Shown here: positions 45,766-56,479 of the stretch, in pieces
How positions within the stretch are numbered: the first letter of the stretch is position 1
Layout of the letters: each line of letters begins with the position of its first letter
NCBI RefSeq assembly: GCF_965638725.1
Contig: NC_134952.1
Coordinates: 66,803,424 to 66,867,423, forward strand
Direction: 5' to 3'
Length of the DNA: 64,000 bases
Source: Aptenodytes patagonicus
Lineage: Eukaryota > Chordata > Aves > Sphenisciformes > Spheniscidae
Notes under the pieces: generated by a model
Database searches by the model: none
What the model was told of the DNA's origin: nothing
The model's input: the letters and a program-made list of their open reading frames with translations, nothing else
Translations under genes and position numbers: made by a program

Positions 45766-47057
45766 TAACTGCAGGACAACCAGGGGATGAGGCCTAGCCA
45801 GCACAGGTTCATGAAAGGCAGGTCCTGCTTGACCAACCTGATCTCCTTCTATGACCAGGTGACCCACCTAGTGGATGAGGGAAAGGCTGTGGATGTGGAT
45901 GTGGTCTACCTGGACTTCAGTAAGGCCTTTGACACTGTCTCCCACAGCATTCTCCTAGAGAAGCTGGCGGCTCACGGCTTAGACAGGTGTACTCTGCGCT
46001 GGGTCAAAAACTGGCTGGACGGCCGGGCCCAGAGAGTTGTGGTGAATGGAGTTAAATCCAGTCAGTGGCCGGTCATGAGCGGTGTTCCCCAGGGCTCGGG
46101 TTTGGGGCCAGTCTTGTTCAATACCTTTATCAATGATCTGGATGAGGGGATCAAGTGCTCCCTCAGTAAGTTTGCAGACGACACCAAGTTGGGCGGGAGT
46201 GCTGATCTGCTCGAGGGTAGGACGGCTCTGCAGAGGGACCTGGACAGGCTGGATCGATGGGCCCAGGCCAACTGCATGAGGTTCAACAAGGCCAAGTGCC
46301 GGGTCCTGCACTTCGGCCACAACAGCCCCATGCAGCGCTACAGGCTTGGGGAAGAGTGGCTGGAAAGCTGCCTGGCGGAAAAGGACCTGGGGGTGCTGGT
46401 TGACAGCCGGCTGAACATGAGCCGGCAGTGTGCCCAGGCGGCCAAGAAGGCCAATGGCATCCTGGCCTGTATCAGAAATAGTGCGGCCAGCAGGAGTAGG
46501 GAAGTGATCATGCCCCTGTACTTGGCACTGGTGAGGCTGCACCTCAAATACTGTGTTCAGTTTTGGGCCCCCACTACAAGAAGGACATTGAGGTGCTGGA
46601 GCGTGTCCAGAGAAGGGCAACGAGGCTGGTGAGGGGTCTGGAGAACAAGTCTTATGAGGAGCAGCTGAGGGAACTGGGACTGTTTAGCCTGGAGAAGAGG
46701 AGGCTGAGGGGAGACCTCATCGCTCTCTACAGCTACCTGAAAGGAGGTTGTAGTGAGGTGGGTGTCGGTCTCTTCTCCCAAGTAACAAGCGATAGGACAA
46801 GAGGAAATGGCCTCAAGTTGCACCAGGGGAGGTTTAGATTGGACGTGAGGAGAAATTTCTTTACTGAAAGAGTGGTTAAACATTGGAACAGGCTGCCCAG
46901 GGAAGTGGTTGAGTCACCATCCCTGGAGGTATTTAAAAGACGTGTAGATGAGGCGCTTAGGGACATGGTTTAGTGGGCATGGTGGTGTTGGGTTGACGGT
47001 TGGACTCGATGATCTTAGAGGTCTTTTCCAACCTTAATGATTCTATGATTCTATGAA
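45766..47057 (+). mobile_element. CR1 LINE, 5'-truncated, inserted in a minisatellite
   Basis: About 1.29 kb of CR1, from within the reverse transcriptase to the canonical 3' end (GATGATCTTAGAGGTC, then ATTCTATG twice). Left and right flanks are the same minisatellite. Endonuclease and the first reverse-transcriptase motifs are missing. It is far younger-looking than the two CR1 pieces at 17.4-17.8 kb. No clear target-site duplication beyond a few shared bases (AACT). Confidence 0.95.
45787..46973 (+). pseudogene. CR1 reverse transcriptase (ORF2 C-terminal half), one frameshift
   Basis: Reverse transcriptase of a non-LTR retrotransposon, which copies element RNA at the target site. The first frame (45787-46632) shows motif [14 protein letters not shown], motif [14 protein letters not shown] and the catalytic FADD box with the two aspartates. 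A second frame (46563-46973) carries the C-terminal domain, with [14 protein letters not shown], to the natural stop. The frames meet near 46570 in the run GGGCCCCCAC, where one C appears to be missing from the coding phase. So the sequence is only one base and its whole 5' half away from a working enzyme. Confidence 0.93.
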
Positions 47058-47475
47058 CTCAGAGGGTACAGAATGGATGTTTTTTTGGGGGGAAACCTGG
47101 GGCAACTTTGAGGGGACAGAGGTGACATTTTGGGGGGGAAAAGCTGGGGTAACATAGATGGGGCAGAAGTGACTATTTGGGGGGAAAAGCTGGTGCAACT
47201 CAGAGGGGAAATTTTGGGGGAAGAAGTTGAGCTATCTTGGGACAAAATGAGCTTTTAATGTGTGAAAAGCTGAAGTAACTTAGAGGGACAGAGGGAACAT
47301 TTTAGGGGAAAAAGCAAAAGTAACTTAGAGGGGAGAGAGATGACAATTTTTAGGGAAAAGCTGAGGTTCCTCAGAAGGGAGAGGGTAAGCATTTTGGAGG
47401 GAAAGGGTTAGGTTTCTTAAGGAGGACAGAACAGCATTTTGGAGGGGAAACATGGAGGTGACTGAGGGGACAGGG
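47058..47475. repeat. Minisatellite of GAAAAGCTGAGGTAACTTAGAGGGGACA units, right part
   Basis: This is the continuation of the 44820-45765 array after the CR1 insertion, about nine units, more diverged towards the right end. Confidence 0.85.
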
Positions 47476-48392
47476 CAAGTCCCAGGGGAGAGCTCCATCA
47501 CTGATGAGAGTAAGATTGAGGTTACTTAGGATGGGGTAAGCATTTTTGAGGGTGACATCTGAGAGAAGGCATTGGCAGCATTTTTGTGGGAGAAGCTATG
47601 ATGTTGAAAGATGCTAAAAGTAACAGAAAGGATGAAGATTTTTAGGCCATGATGAATGAGCTTCTTGGTTTCTGTAGTTATTTTGACTCTAGGCACTCTG
47701 GTCCAGCAGGGATGAAGAGTGGCGCATGTAGCGGGATTTTCATGGAAAAGAAGCATCATCATAGGGACTGATTCCATTTAACAACTGAGCTACGGCATTT
47801 TCCTTTATTTAGAGTTCTGAAGCCCAAGATCAAGAGAAACTCATTGTGTGAGCCGACACAGGCAGGACACAGGAACAACCACAAAACCACGGATGAAATG
47901 CGAAGAGAAAATTTATTTTCATTACCTTGCCAACCAGGGGATCCCCGAAGCAGCATCCAGGCAGAGGCACACAAGCAGGGACACAGGCACTGCGGAGCTT
48001 GGTCCATGCTAGAGGATCACCGAACCTGCTGTTTTTGCCTGTATTTCAGGGATTCACGTAGATATAGTTTACCACTGTGCTTTGATCTTTCCCACAGCAG
48101 GGCAGGAATCTCAAGCATGTTCGATAGGGTGCCTCTAAGTCTATCACAGGCCTATGTAATCTAAACACAGATGTTCTACTTGTCCAACACATAAGGCCAA
48201 ACAACAATTAGTATCATATATGTGTTTTTCGACACCCCAGCTGCAAGTCACTTGAGCGTATTTACAATCCTCCTTGCCAATCTTCCATGAGTGTCCCACA
48301 CTCATGGAGACATTGTCTCTGGAGGAAGGGAGAAGGACGATCACCAACACCTTCTAGTAAGTTCAGCAAGAGGTTTGCCTTCAGTAAATGGG

Positions 48393-48420
48393 TGACTGCT
48401 CAACTCTTGCTTAGATTTTG
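48393..48420 (+). repeat. Start of the 5' LTR, truncated
   Basis: It matches the first bases of the 3' LTR at 52114: both begin TGACTG and share CTCAACTC, one C/T difference, and TGCTTAGATTTTGGC. After 48421 the similarity stops and RNase H-side pol sequence follows. Confidence 0.65.
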
Positions 48421-48479
48421 GCCTAAGGATAATAAAGTTACTGAAGTAGTGGAACGTATAGTAATGCCTACAGAATACA

Positions 48480-48935
48480 CAGAGCCTCCATGCTCTCCTA
48501 TCCAGGATGCTCCTGAATTCAATCCCTATCAACCAGATGGTGTCTGGTTTACTGATGTGAGTGCTCATAAAATACAGGGTAAATGGCAAGGAACGGCTGC
48601 TGCTGTATCTGTAGCTGATGAACTTGCAGTAACTGAATGAGTAGGAGGTTCTGCTCAATTAGCAGAGCTCTACGCCATAGTATTAGCTCTTAGAAATGGC
48701 ACACTGATTCCTATGCTGCATGGGCTGGTGCTACACAATGGCTAGGAAGTTGGGCAAAATGCAATTGGCAGATAGGGAATCGAGATATATGGGGAAGAAA
48801 ATATTGGGAACAAATATACCAGATCACCAACTCCCATCCTATTGCTATAGGGCATGTAGCCGAACACCAGAAAAATACTACTCAGGTGGCCAAATGGAAC
48901 AATATGACCGACCACCTAGCCAGTATAAATGTGGC
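48480..48935 (+). pseudogene. Retroviral RNase H remnant
   Basis: RNase H degrades the RNA strand during reverse transcription. The frame from 48287 shows a VWFTDVSA motif, matching the first catalytic Asp. After an in-frame TGA at 48638 it shows QLAELYAIVLAL, with the catalytic Glu, and then TDSYAA. A frameshift in the A-rich stretch near 48.79-48.80 kb moves the rest, ending with a DHLASI motif, into the integrase frame. It is broken by at least one stop and one shift. Confidence 0.75.
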
Positions 48936-49812
48936 AGGTTTTTCCTCTACCTTGAGTGTTGAATGGTTAGCTAAATGGCTGCATGAATGGTTGGGACACA
49001 CCGGTGCATATGACCTATATCAGCATGCAGCGAGACGAGGCTGGCCAATTTGTAAACAACAAGCAGTTCAACTAGTGACCGCTTGTGGATTTTGTAATGA
49101 TATGAGGGATTATCTTGTCAGAAGTCAACAACAAGCAAGCGTTAGAGAAAGGAAAGTCCTTTGGGGTACTTGGCAAGTTGAGTACATCGGACCCATGACA
49201 TGTACTTCTGAAGGATGGAAATGTATTATGACTGCAGTTGAAATAGTAAGTGGTTTGGGTAATGTTTACCCTACATGCACTGCATCTGGACTGGCAACTG
49301 TAGCAGGATTAAACCAATGGCTTGCTGTGCACCCAATGCCACAAGAGATACAGTCAGATAATGGTTCATCTTTTAAAAATAAAATAGTACAGGAATGGTG
49401 TCTTAAGCATGGAGTTAAGTGGGCTTTCCACTTACCCTGTCGTCCTCAGAGTAATGGTATAATAGAAAGATGGAATGGGTTGCTTAAACAACAGCTCAAA
49501 CGGCAAAACGGTAATGCTAATTAGGGGAGGAACTTACGGGAAGCCGTACGAGCACTGAACTCACGGCGGACTCCTACTGGCAGTCCACTATATGGAGGTT
49601 ATGAACAATCCCCTGTGCTGAACCAACACCAGCAGGATGCTTTGAATACCTCGGTGTGGCATCCAGGAGATCAGGTGAGAATTCAACACCCATCACTCGG
49701 AAAACGCTGGGTCACTTTGCAGCACTTTCGAGGGAAAGGAATATGGGAAACTCTGGATGCTGTTGGAGTGAAATTAATCGTTACTGAGGCTTGGATACGA
49801 TCCAAGACCTAA
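48886..49812 (+). pseudogene. Retroviral integrase, one in-frame stop
   Basis: Integrase inserts viral DNA into host DNA. The zinc-binding domain shows His-x4-His (HEWLGH) and Cys-x2-Cys (CGFC). In the catalytic core, WQVEYIGPM has Glu where the first catalytic Asp is expected. The second Asp is present in QSDNGSSF and the Glu in GIIERWN. A TAG at 49522-49524 ends the first 212 codons, and the same frame continues through a chain with WHPGDQVRIQHP, a C-terminal-domain motif, to 49812. Stop and D-to-E change both predict an inactive product. Confidence 0.85.
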
Positions 49813-49870
49813 GTCTTCTTTCCCTCTCCCTAGGAACTGTTGAACTCCTGTACAACTAAGTGAAAAGCTG

Positions 49871-50884
49871 TTGTTGAACCTGCATCCTACGGAAAGTATC
49901 CATCTAGAAAGTACCCTAAGTATTCCCTGGAACTTTGTTAATACTCTCTATGGTAAAGTGCTATCACTGGAAAGAATGTTAACATCTAAAAAGACGGGAA
50001 CCTTCGTGTACTGGACAATTCTAATCCTCGTGTTGGGGAATCTGGCATTCTTTCACATAAATGTAGATGCACCATGCAATAACCAAGCAAACCCACAGAA
50101 GCTGGTAACCTCTGCCTTAATGTGGACAGTGAGGCCCAACATATCCAAAACCCACCAGTGGGGCAGCGAGAACCAAGGTTTCCACCTGACCACGCACATC
50201 AGCCTTACCTTTTGCTTAAGCGTTAGTAGTGCGTATCCAGGAATCTGGACTTGGGTTGGAGAGACTAATACTCGCATTATAGATGGGGCCACCGCCCTAC
50301 AGTATGATCACAATACCACTGAAGGACCTATTAAGTTTGTCCTTTTACACAATTGCACACATGTAACAATATCAGATAAACCCAACAAGGGATGGCAATG
50401 CCTGCTGCAAATGGGGCCGCTGGGATTCATTATGGGAGTCTGTGTGCCAATGAACCGTCGAGGTCATGGTTCGTGTACCACAGTGGGCAGTATGCAATTT
50501 GACATTTCCCTGATTCCCACTACCACTACTACACCACCAGCAACAGTTGCCAAAAGCTTTCCTGAAAGATTTTCAGTTTTTACTTCTGAAGTACATGAAT
50601 TTTACTTTAAGATTCGCTGGGACAATGTTAATATTAGTAAAGTGTACCCAAATTGCTCACAATGGACAATACCTATATATAATCAATGGCTTAAGTCTCA
50701 CTGGAAAATCTGCACAGCTAGAGATCTTCCAACAGGATTGGGAGCTGCTGGCTTGGGCACAGGAGTGTTAAATTCTACGGACTTGGAGATTGCTAATAAT
50801 AAAGTGTCCAGGCTAGGACAGTTAAGCGAACAAGCTATAATTGGTCAGAACATGGATATGGTAAAGGGGATACACAGCTACTAA
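49871..50884 (+). pseudogene. Retroviral envelope, surface part and start of the transmembrane subunit
   Basis: A 337-codon open frame with the features of a retroviral envelope precursor: a hydrophobic leader around residues 47-66, several N-glycosylation sites (among them NIS, NTT, NCT, NCS and NST), and at the C-terminal side a Gly/Ala-rich, fusion-peptide-like segment (LGAAGLGTGVLNSTD). It stops at a TAA before the rest of the transmembrane subunit, so it could at most give a truncated protein. The family match is from general layout, not from a named relative. Confidence 0.7.
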
Positions 50885-51945
50885 AACCCTTACACTTAGT
50901 CTTAACCCAGGGAAAAAGGGCAAACAGATTTTGAAAGACATGTACACTGGTGTTTGTAACACTGGCAGTGCCGTTGCATGTGTTACTATGCAAACCTTGC
51001 TATAAATGAATATGAACAACAAGCCAATCAGGTCCATAGTGGAAATCCTGCTGTGTTAGGGGCCCTATTACTGGATCGGTGACAGGATTGTAAATCTCAG
51101 TTCCTCAGAACTGTAGGAAGTAAAAGTAACCTGTTAAGTGGATCTATCTATTACCGCACAGTGAATTAGAAAATAAAAGAAGAACCCATTTACCAATATA
51201 CCCTGCTTCCCATCATTGCAGTTAACAGAATATGGGCACCAGTTCAAGGGCACAAATGGATAGAGGACCAAGGCAATCTGATTGATACTCGTGGATGTGA
51301 ACAATGGGGAAACCATGAATGGTACTGCCCTGAGCGTTTAGTAATACAAGACCCATGTTCCAGTGATATATCCTCAGGTACCTCTTATTTAGACTCAGTG
51401 TATGACAATCACACAGTTGTACTTAAGTGGAAACCAGGTTGTGTATGTGTGGTGTCACTTTGTGATGTTCTATGGAATGACAGGAACAAAACGATGGCTC
51501 CTGGCCGAGAATGTCGGTGCAACGTTACAGCACTAGAAACCTGTGGATGACTTTATAGAAGCCATAAAGCAAACCTCACATCACTGCTGGTGGAATTCTG
51601 GCCTACAACTTGGTCTGTACCCTTAGGACCAATATGGGACACAGTATTCTCTCAAACTGAAGAACTGGAGTCCTTAACCGCCAGCTATGGAAAAGCTATT
51701 ACATACCAAAAACAAGTGACTATTGCTATCAAACACAATACCGGCTAAATTGTCAGAATTGCAACAGAAATTGAACAAACTGCTAGACATCACCGGTATG
51801 ACATTTTTATGGGATATGCACCATCTGCAACTGGCATATTGCATCTTATGTTACATCCTGTGATAATTGTATTATTGTGTTCTAACTTTGTTATTATTAT
51901 GCTTGTATATCCGTGTTTATTGCTTATCTCACCGTGTTGAAAGCA
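50885..51945 (+). pseudogene. Envelope transmembrane-subunit remnant
   Basis: In the three plus frames, pieces of an ectodomain with cysteines and N-glycosylation sites can be followed between stops, ending in a hydrophobic segment of about 20 residues near 51.85-51.93 kb that would be the membrane anchor. It has at least five stops or shifts. Confidence 0.6.
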
Positions 51946-52100
51946 TGAACCATCAATCATTACCTGATTACAAACTGTGAAACCAGACTTCATTGAAAGT
52001 GCTCAAAACTTTCCCCTACCCTCACCCCTGGTGAGGCAAGAGGAGTAACAGTACCTCCACTCGCCCAGGTAATGGGTTTGCTGGATGTTTCGTCTATACC

Positions 52101-52113
52101 AAGGGGTGGGGCG
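52101..52113 (+). other. Polypurine tract
   Basis: AAGGGGTGGGGCG directly precedes the LTR start TGACTG, the expected position and composition of the primer for plus-strand synthesis. Confidence 0.75.
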
Positions 52114-52710
52114 TGACTGTTCACTCAACTCCTGCTTAGATTTTGGCTAACCCAGCTCATGCTAAGGCCTGATGTATGCTGGGAGCAGCGCCATTAGGTC
52201 AAAGCCAGAGCACCACATAGGCAGGACAGGTGGCAAGAAAGAGCTAAAGGGCCCTTATGCAGCCATGATCACCTGCAAATTGCTGTCTCGGGCAGCCATT
52301 ATCTTTTTTCTGGCAGTTTCCTCAGAATTCACTAACTTACAGAAATGGTACAGACCAAACCTCCAAGCTGGAGGGTATAAAACATCAGCTTACCCCAAAA
52401 AGCTTTTGAAGCAGATCCAACAGCAACTAGACTGCTGAGGCTTTCATGCTTCCTGGTGTGATACAGGGGATGCCTGCACCATGACGGAGGAGGAAGGATG
52501 AGCACTCTCACCATCGGCTAGGTAACTAAGTCTTTTCTTTTGCTCATAGGTGCACAATGTTAAGAGTTACAGATTATAAGTTATGAAACCTTATGACTTG
52601 AATGGTGAATAAGTGAATTCACGTGATAGACTAGTCTGGTTAAAAGGGGATTGAGCCCGTTTGTTGTATTTCTCAATGAGCTCATGAAATAAAGTTTAAA
52701 TCACAGAGTA
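52114..52710 (+). repeat. 3' LTR
   Basis: It starts TGACTG after the polypurine tract. It contains a TATA box (GGGTATAAAAC at about 52374-52384) and an AATAAA at 52688-52693. The 3' end is uncertain; AAATCACA at about 52705 is a plausible CA terminus. Confidence 0.7.
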
Positions 52711-52927
52711 TGTTGTCCTGTAAATTTCAGACATCCAAATGGACCATGACAGGGGGGTAGGGAGTGGGAGAGAGATGCCAGAGAAGAAAGGAGAGGAGGA
52801 TGCCAGGATGGAAAATTGCCCTTGATGCAGGCTGCACGTAGGTTGCAGACCTGACTGAGGGAGTGGTGCTTCAAGAGCCAGTCCATCCCTGGGTGCAGCA
52901 GTTAGGCGTTGGCACATCTCAGTTCCT

Positions 52928-53008
52928 ACTGTGTCCTCCTTCCCTTGCAGCAGCTGGTGGAGAAGAAAGAAGAGGCATTGTGTGGAACTGCAAGGCAAGA
53001 GTGAGCAT
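52928..53008 (+). repeat. Exon-like direct repeat, left copy
   Basis: A pyrimidine tract and TTGCAG acceptor-like end, then CAGCTGGTGGAGAAG, AGAGGCAT and TGTGTGGAACTGCAAGGC. It matches 54960-55036 at over 90% by eye. Here the segment runs into a GTGAGC donor-like sequence; the right copy has GCGAGC. Confidence 0.75.
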
Positions 53009-53039
53009 GAAGAGGAGCGGTGCGATGAAGAGGGGGATG

Positions 53040-54890
53040 AGAAAGGCACCCTGGGCAAAGGGACCTCCCTGTCACCAGAGCTGCGGTCTCACAAGAGCAC
53101 CTCTGGCACCTTTGGTGCCCTGGCTGGCTTTGCACTGGGCGACCTCCCTGTAACCAGGGCTCGGGTCTTTGCTTTTGTTGGCCTTTTGCCGTGTTGCTCC
53201 TTTGGCTGCCTGGAGAGGATGACAACGCTGAAAGGAGGGACCCCAAGAGTCACTGTCTCTGCACCCAAGGGGGAAATGGAGCTGTCTGGACCCCAAGCCC
53301 ACCCTGTAAGCAGGGGAGGGCTGTTTCTCTGCCCGACTCCTCTGGCCCCAGCAGCTTTCTGCGTGCTGGTGGCCTGGCCAGCGTGACCCCCTGTCATCAT
53401 GGTGTGTCATGGCATTTGTCTTTGGCCATCTGTGAAGTCCCTTGGCATGTTGAGTGCTCTGGCCTCCATGCAGCCTGGGGGCAGGTCCTGAGGCTCTCCT
53501 TCCCTGCTCATGGCTAGGGCTGGGTCCCCAAGACATTGGCTGCACTGAGCTCTCTTTCTTCTCTGGAAAGTCATGATTGTCCCTGCCCTTGCCCCTGCCT
53601 CTGTCCTGTCCACATTGGTGTGAGTGTGTGAGCGAGTGAGCTGGTCCTTTAGGCCTCTGATCAAATTACTGCAGCTTAGCTTGAGTTTCCCAGGAGAGAA
53701 AGAAGGGCTCTGTGCAGCTACAGGGGGGTCACCTGTCAGACGGCGAGTGGAGAGAGAGTCCAGGCTTGCCCCTTCTTTCCCTAGATGGAGTGAAGCCACT
53801 TGACAGCAGTGCGGGCAAGGCGACCCGCCTGTAAGTCAGGGCCTGAGCTTCCACCTGTGTGGCCACCTGTCCTGCTGGCAACTTGCCAGCATGACAGCTC
53901 CATCCTCGAGGTGTATGTCACGAGCTGAGGAACCCTCTGTCCCCAGGAGCAGCCCGACCTCCTCCCTGTAAGTAGGGCTGGGGAAGTAAGGCTGGGGAGG
54001 CTGCAGTGCTGCAGCCGGCTGCTTTAGCCAGCCAGCAGGAACAACCCCTCCCTTGCCCTTTAGCGGGTGCAGGTTGAGGAAGTGCTGTGCTGGAGGGAGG
54101 GCGCAGGCCCACCTTCAGTGCTACTTTTCGCTAGGGCAACCTCCCCACAGCCGGGCTCGAGGTCACTCCCTGGGCTCCTGAAGATGTGGTGTTGTGCTGC
54201 AGCCAGGAGGGCCAGCCTGTAACTCGGGCATAGGCCGGAGCATCCTGCTCCATGGGGCTTGCTGGGAGTGCAGAGAGAGCAGCAGGAGGTGCTTGGAGGG
54301 ACCCTCTGTAATCAGGTGGGTATCTCTGGCCCCGGCCTTTCAGGGGCATGGGGCCGAGACGTGTAGGGCTGGGTGAGCCCTCCCTGTTATCGGGGCTGGG
54401 GTCCTGGCCCCACCAGCCTTTGGCCGTGCCGCTCCACTGCCTGGCTGCCAAGAGTCATTCCTGTTGCTGTGGGGGAAGGATGAGCTCTTTGGCTCCCTGT
54501 GTGTCCACCTGCCTGCCTGTAAGCAGGCTGTGGGTCTGGGTGCCTTGGTGCTCCACTGGCAGCTCGTGCAGGGTGACTGCCCCGTTAGCGGGGTCTAGGT
54601 CAGGGTGCCCCCGAATTCGAGAGAAGGAGCCTCCTTTGGCCTTTGGGACCAGGGCTGCCCTGTAACTCAGGGCCTGGCCAGTGCGCTGCAGTCCCAGGCA
54701 CTCTGCAGTCCAGGCAGTGGCTCGAGCCCCCCGTAAGCAGCCTCTGGCTGCTGCTTTGCATGCCCAGCTCCATTTGCCCAGGGTGCCTGCCTCAGAGCCC
54801 AGCCAGCTCCAGCACCGTCTGGAACCCTGCTGTGCGTCACTTTGGTGAGAAAAGCTGATGGCTAGGGGGTGGGCCAGTGCCGGTAGTGCT
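53040..54890. repeat. Diverged ~100-200 bp tandem array (core CCTCCCTGTAACCAGGGCT)
   Basis: At least ten spaced occurrences of a core like CCTCCCTGTAACCAGGGCTCGGGT, each followed by CTTTGGC or CTGGCTGCC-like text. Examples begin near 53146, 53827, 53960, 54215, 54305, 54375, 54510, 54580, 54655 and 54730. Open frames crossing it have no recognisable domain. Confidence 0.7.
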
Positions 54891-54959
54891 GTGGGGTAGT
54901 GCTCTGGGGGTCGGAGTCCCTCTGTCCTTCAGGCAAAGGAATGACGCTTCCCAGCTCTA

Positions 54960-55036
54960 ACTGTGTCCTCCTTCCTTTGCAGCAGCTGGTGCAGAAGGAA
55001 GAGGCATCGTGTGGAACTGCGAGGCAAGAGCGAGCA
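54960..55036 (+). repeat. Exon-like direct repeat, right copy
   Basis: Second copy of the 52928-53008 unit, followed within about 30-100 bp by two plus-strand AATAAA signals (near 55061 and 55131). It looks like the terminal exon of a plus-strand transcript. Confidence 0.7.
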
Positions 55037-55060
55037 CGACATGTTGTTCATGGGTACCCA

Positions 55061-55136
55061 ATAAAAAGCATTTCCAGACTCTGTCACACATACAGCAACT
55101 TGCATACCCCATTTTGCTCTAACTCATGTCAATAAA
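55061..55136 (+). terminator. Two plus-strand poly(A) signals
   Basis: AATAAA occurs in ACCCAATAAAAAGC (about 55060) and again in GTCAATAAAATTG (about 55130). They could end a transcript running through the exon-like repeat. Confidence 0.4.
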
Positions 55137-55249
55137 ATTGCACTACACACATTATTGTAACTTTGCAACCACAGTTGCAGTCATGGCAGTCGTGAGGCTG
55201 TTGTGTCTTTGTCCTGGGTGCTTCCGAGTGGAACCTCAGGGATCATGAG

Positions 55250-55690
55250 GTGGTTTCCGGGCAGGAGTTTGGTGACATTGCAGTACTGCAGAAGAGGTCT
55301 TATGGTAGATTTTGGTAGTACCGCAGTGTCACCGTGGAGGTTTTATGGGAGGAGATGGTAATACTCCCGTTGAGCAGTATTAGGGCAGTATTTTGGTGGT
55401 ACCGCAGTGTATTTCGGGGGTGTAAGAGTTGGAGCTGACTGGTATTGCAGGGTCCGTGGTGCTTTTACAGTCTGAATTTGGTGGTATTGCCGTGTCCAAG
55501 GGGAGGTTTTCCAGGCAGGGCTTGGTGGCACTGCAGTGTCACCGGGGAGGTTTCACAGTCCAAGTTTGGCAATAATGCGGTGTCCCTAGGGAGGTTTTAC
55601 AGTCAGGGCTTGGTGGTACTGCAGCGCCACTGCGGAGGTTTTACCGTCCAAGGTTGGTGGTGTTTCAGTGTCGCTGGAGGTGTCACAGCA
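55250..55690. repeat. Minisatellite of TTGGTGGTACTGCAGTGTC units
   Basis: About eight units of roughly 55-65 bp with cores TTGGTGGTATTGCAGTGTC and GGGGAGGTTTTACAGTC. It ends at the CpG island promoter. Confidence 0.85.
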
Positions 55691-55699
55691 GGAGGCGGC

Positions 55700-56470
55700 T
55701 GCACAGATACCACCGACACGCAAGACGACTGAGTGGCGCCCCTCCACTCAGCTTCCAGTGGAAATCCCACCCTCTCCCAGCAACCGCAGCGGCCATTGGC
55801 TACGGAAGTTCCTGTCCTGCGCTCTGCTCTCATTGGCTGGCAGCACTGGCCACGCCTTCCAGTTTACCCATAAGTGCATTAGACCCGGGAGGCCCAACCC
55901 CTTTCCTAGATGCCGCCATTTTGTGGGGGCAGCTTTCACACGGCGGTCACAGCCGCCATGGGACGGGCTGGCCCAGGGTAGCAGAGGGTGCGCCCTACCA
56001 CCGTGGGGCGCCACGGTGCCCTGCCCGCGGCCGGCTTCCCCCGTCCCGCCCCCTGGGGCCGGATTGACGGGTCGGGAATTGGTGGGGCCGGAGCCGGGCA
56101 GGGCGGGGATTGGCGGGAGGGAGCTGGGCGGGGCCGGCTGGGGGCACAGAGCGCGTGCGCGGGGTGGTGGCCGCCTCAGTCGCTGGCGGCGGGGAGCTTG
56201 GTACCGGTGTTGCTGCCGCTCCGCCGGCCGGGTAGCGGAGCGCCGGGGCGGGCGACGGGGTCGGGCCGGGGAGCAGCGCTGTCCGCAGGTCGGTCGTGGC
56301 GGGAGACCCCGTCCGCGCGGGCGGGGCAGCGCTCTGCTCCCGGGGCCGCGGCTCCGGAGCGGCGGCGGCGGCGGCAGGAGCGGACCCGGCCGGGACTCCC
56401 GGGCAAGAACCGAGTGGGGGGAGACCAGAGCCGTGTCCCGGGGCGGGGAGGTGCTGTGCAGGGCCCGCCT
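55700..56470 (+). promoter_or_regulatory. CpG island promoter with inverted CCAAT boxes and YY1 site
   Basis: Two inverted CCAAT boxes (ATTGGC near 55793 and 55829) precede GCCGCCATTTTG at 55912-55923, a perfect YY1 site. Such sites usually lie just downstream of the start and in the sense direction, so plus-strand transcription starting near 55.89 kb is likely. GGGCGGGG boxes and dense CpG follow to 56.47 kb. A possible first donor is CCGCAG|GTCGG at 56288. No protein exon was identified downstream. A 312-codon frame crosses the island but shows no domain. Confidence 0.7.
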
Positions 56471-56479
56471 TGAAATTTT

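Larger units (their letters stand above)
48393..52710 (+). mobile_element. Endogenous retrovirus, internally deleted and decayed
   Basis: Order on the plus strand: the first ~28 bp of an LTR (48393-48420), RNase H remnant, integrase, env surface part, env transmembrane part, polypurine tract, and 3' LTR. Nearly all of the 5' LTR, the primer-binding site, gag, protease and the polymerase part of reverse transcriptase are absent. The genes that remain carry stops and frameshifts, so the element is not autonomous. I cannot assign its class from sequence alone. The presence of env argues against the env-less ERVL group. Confidence 0.88.

Noticed and set aside
44820-47475. Possible CRISPR-like array of repeats
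   Set aside because: The units are contiguous and diverged with no unique spacers, and the genome is eukaryotic; it is a minisatellite.
52931-53386. 151-codon plus-strand frame at the left exon-like repeat
   Set aside because: It continues into the tandem array, whose units shift frame; no domain is recognised.
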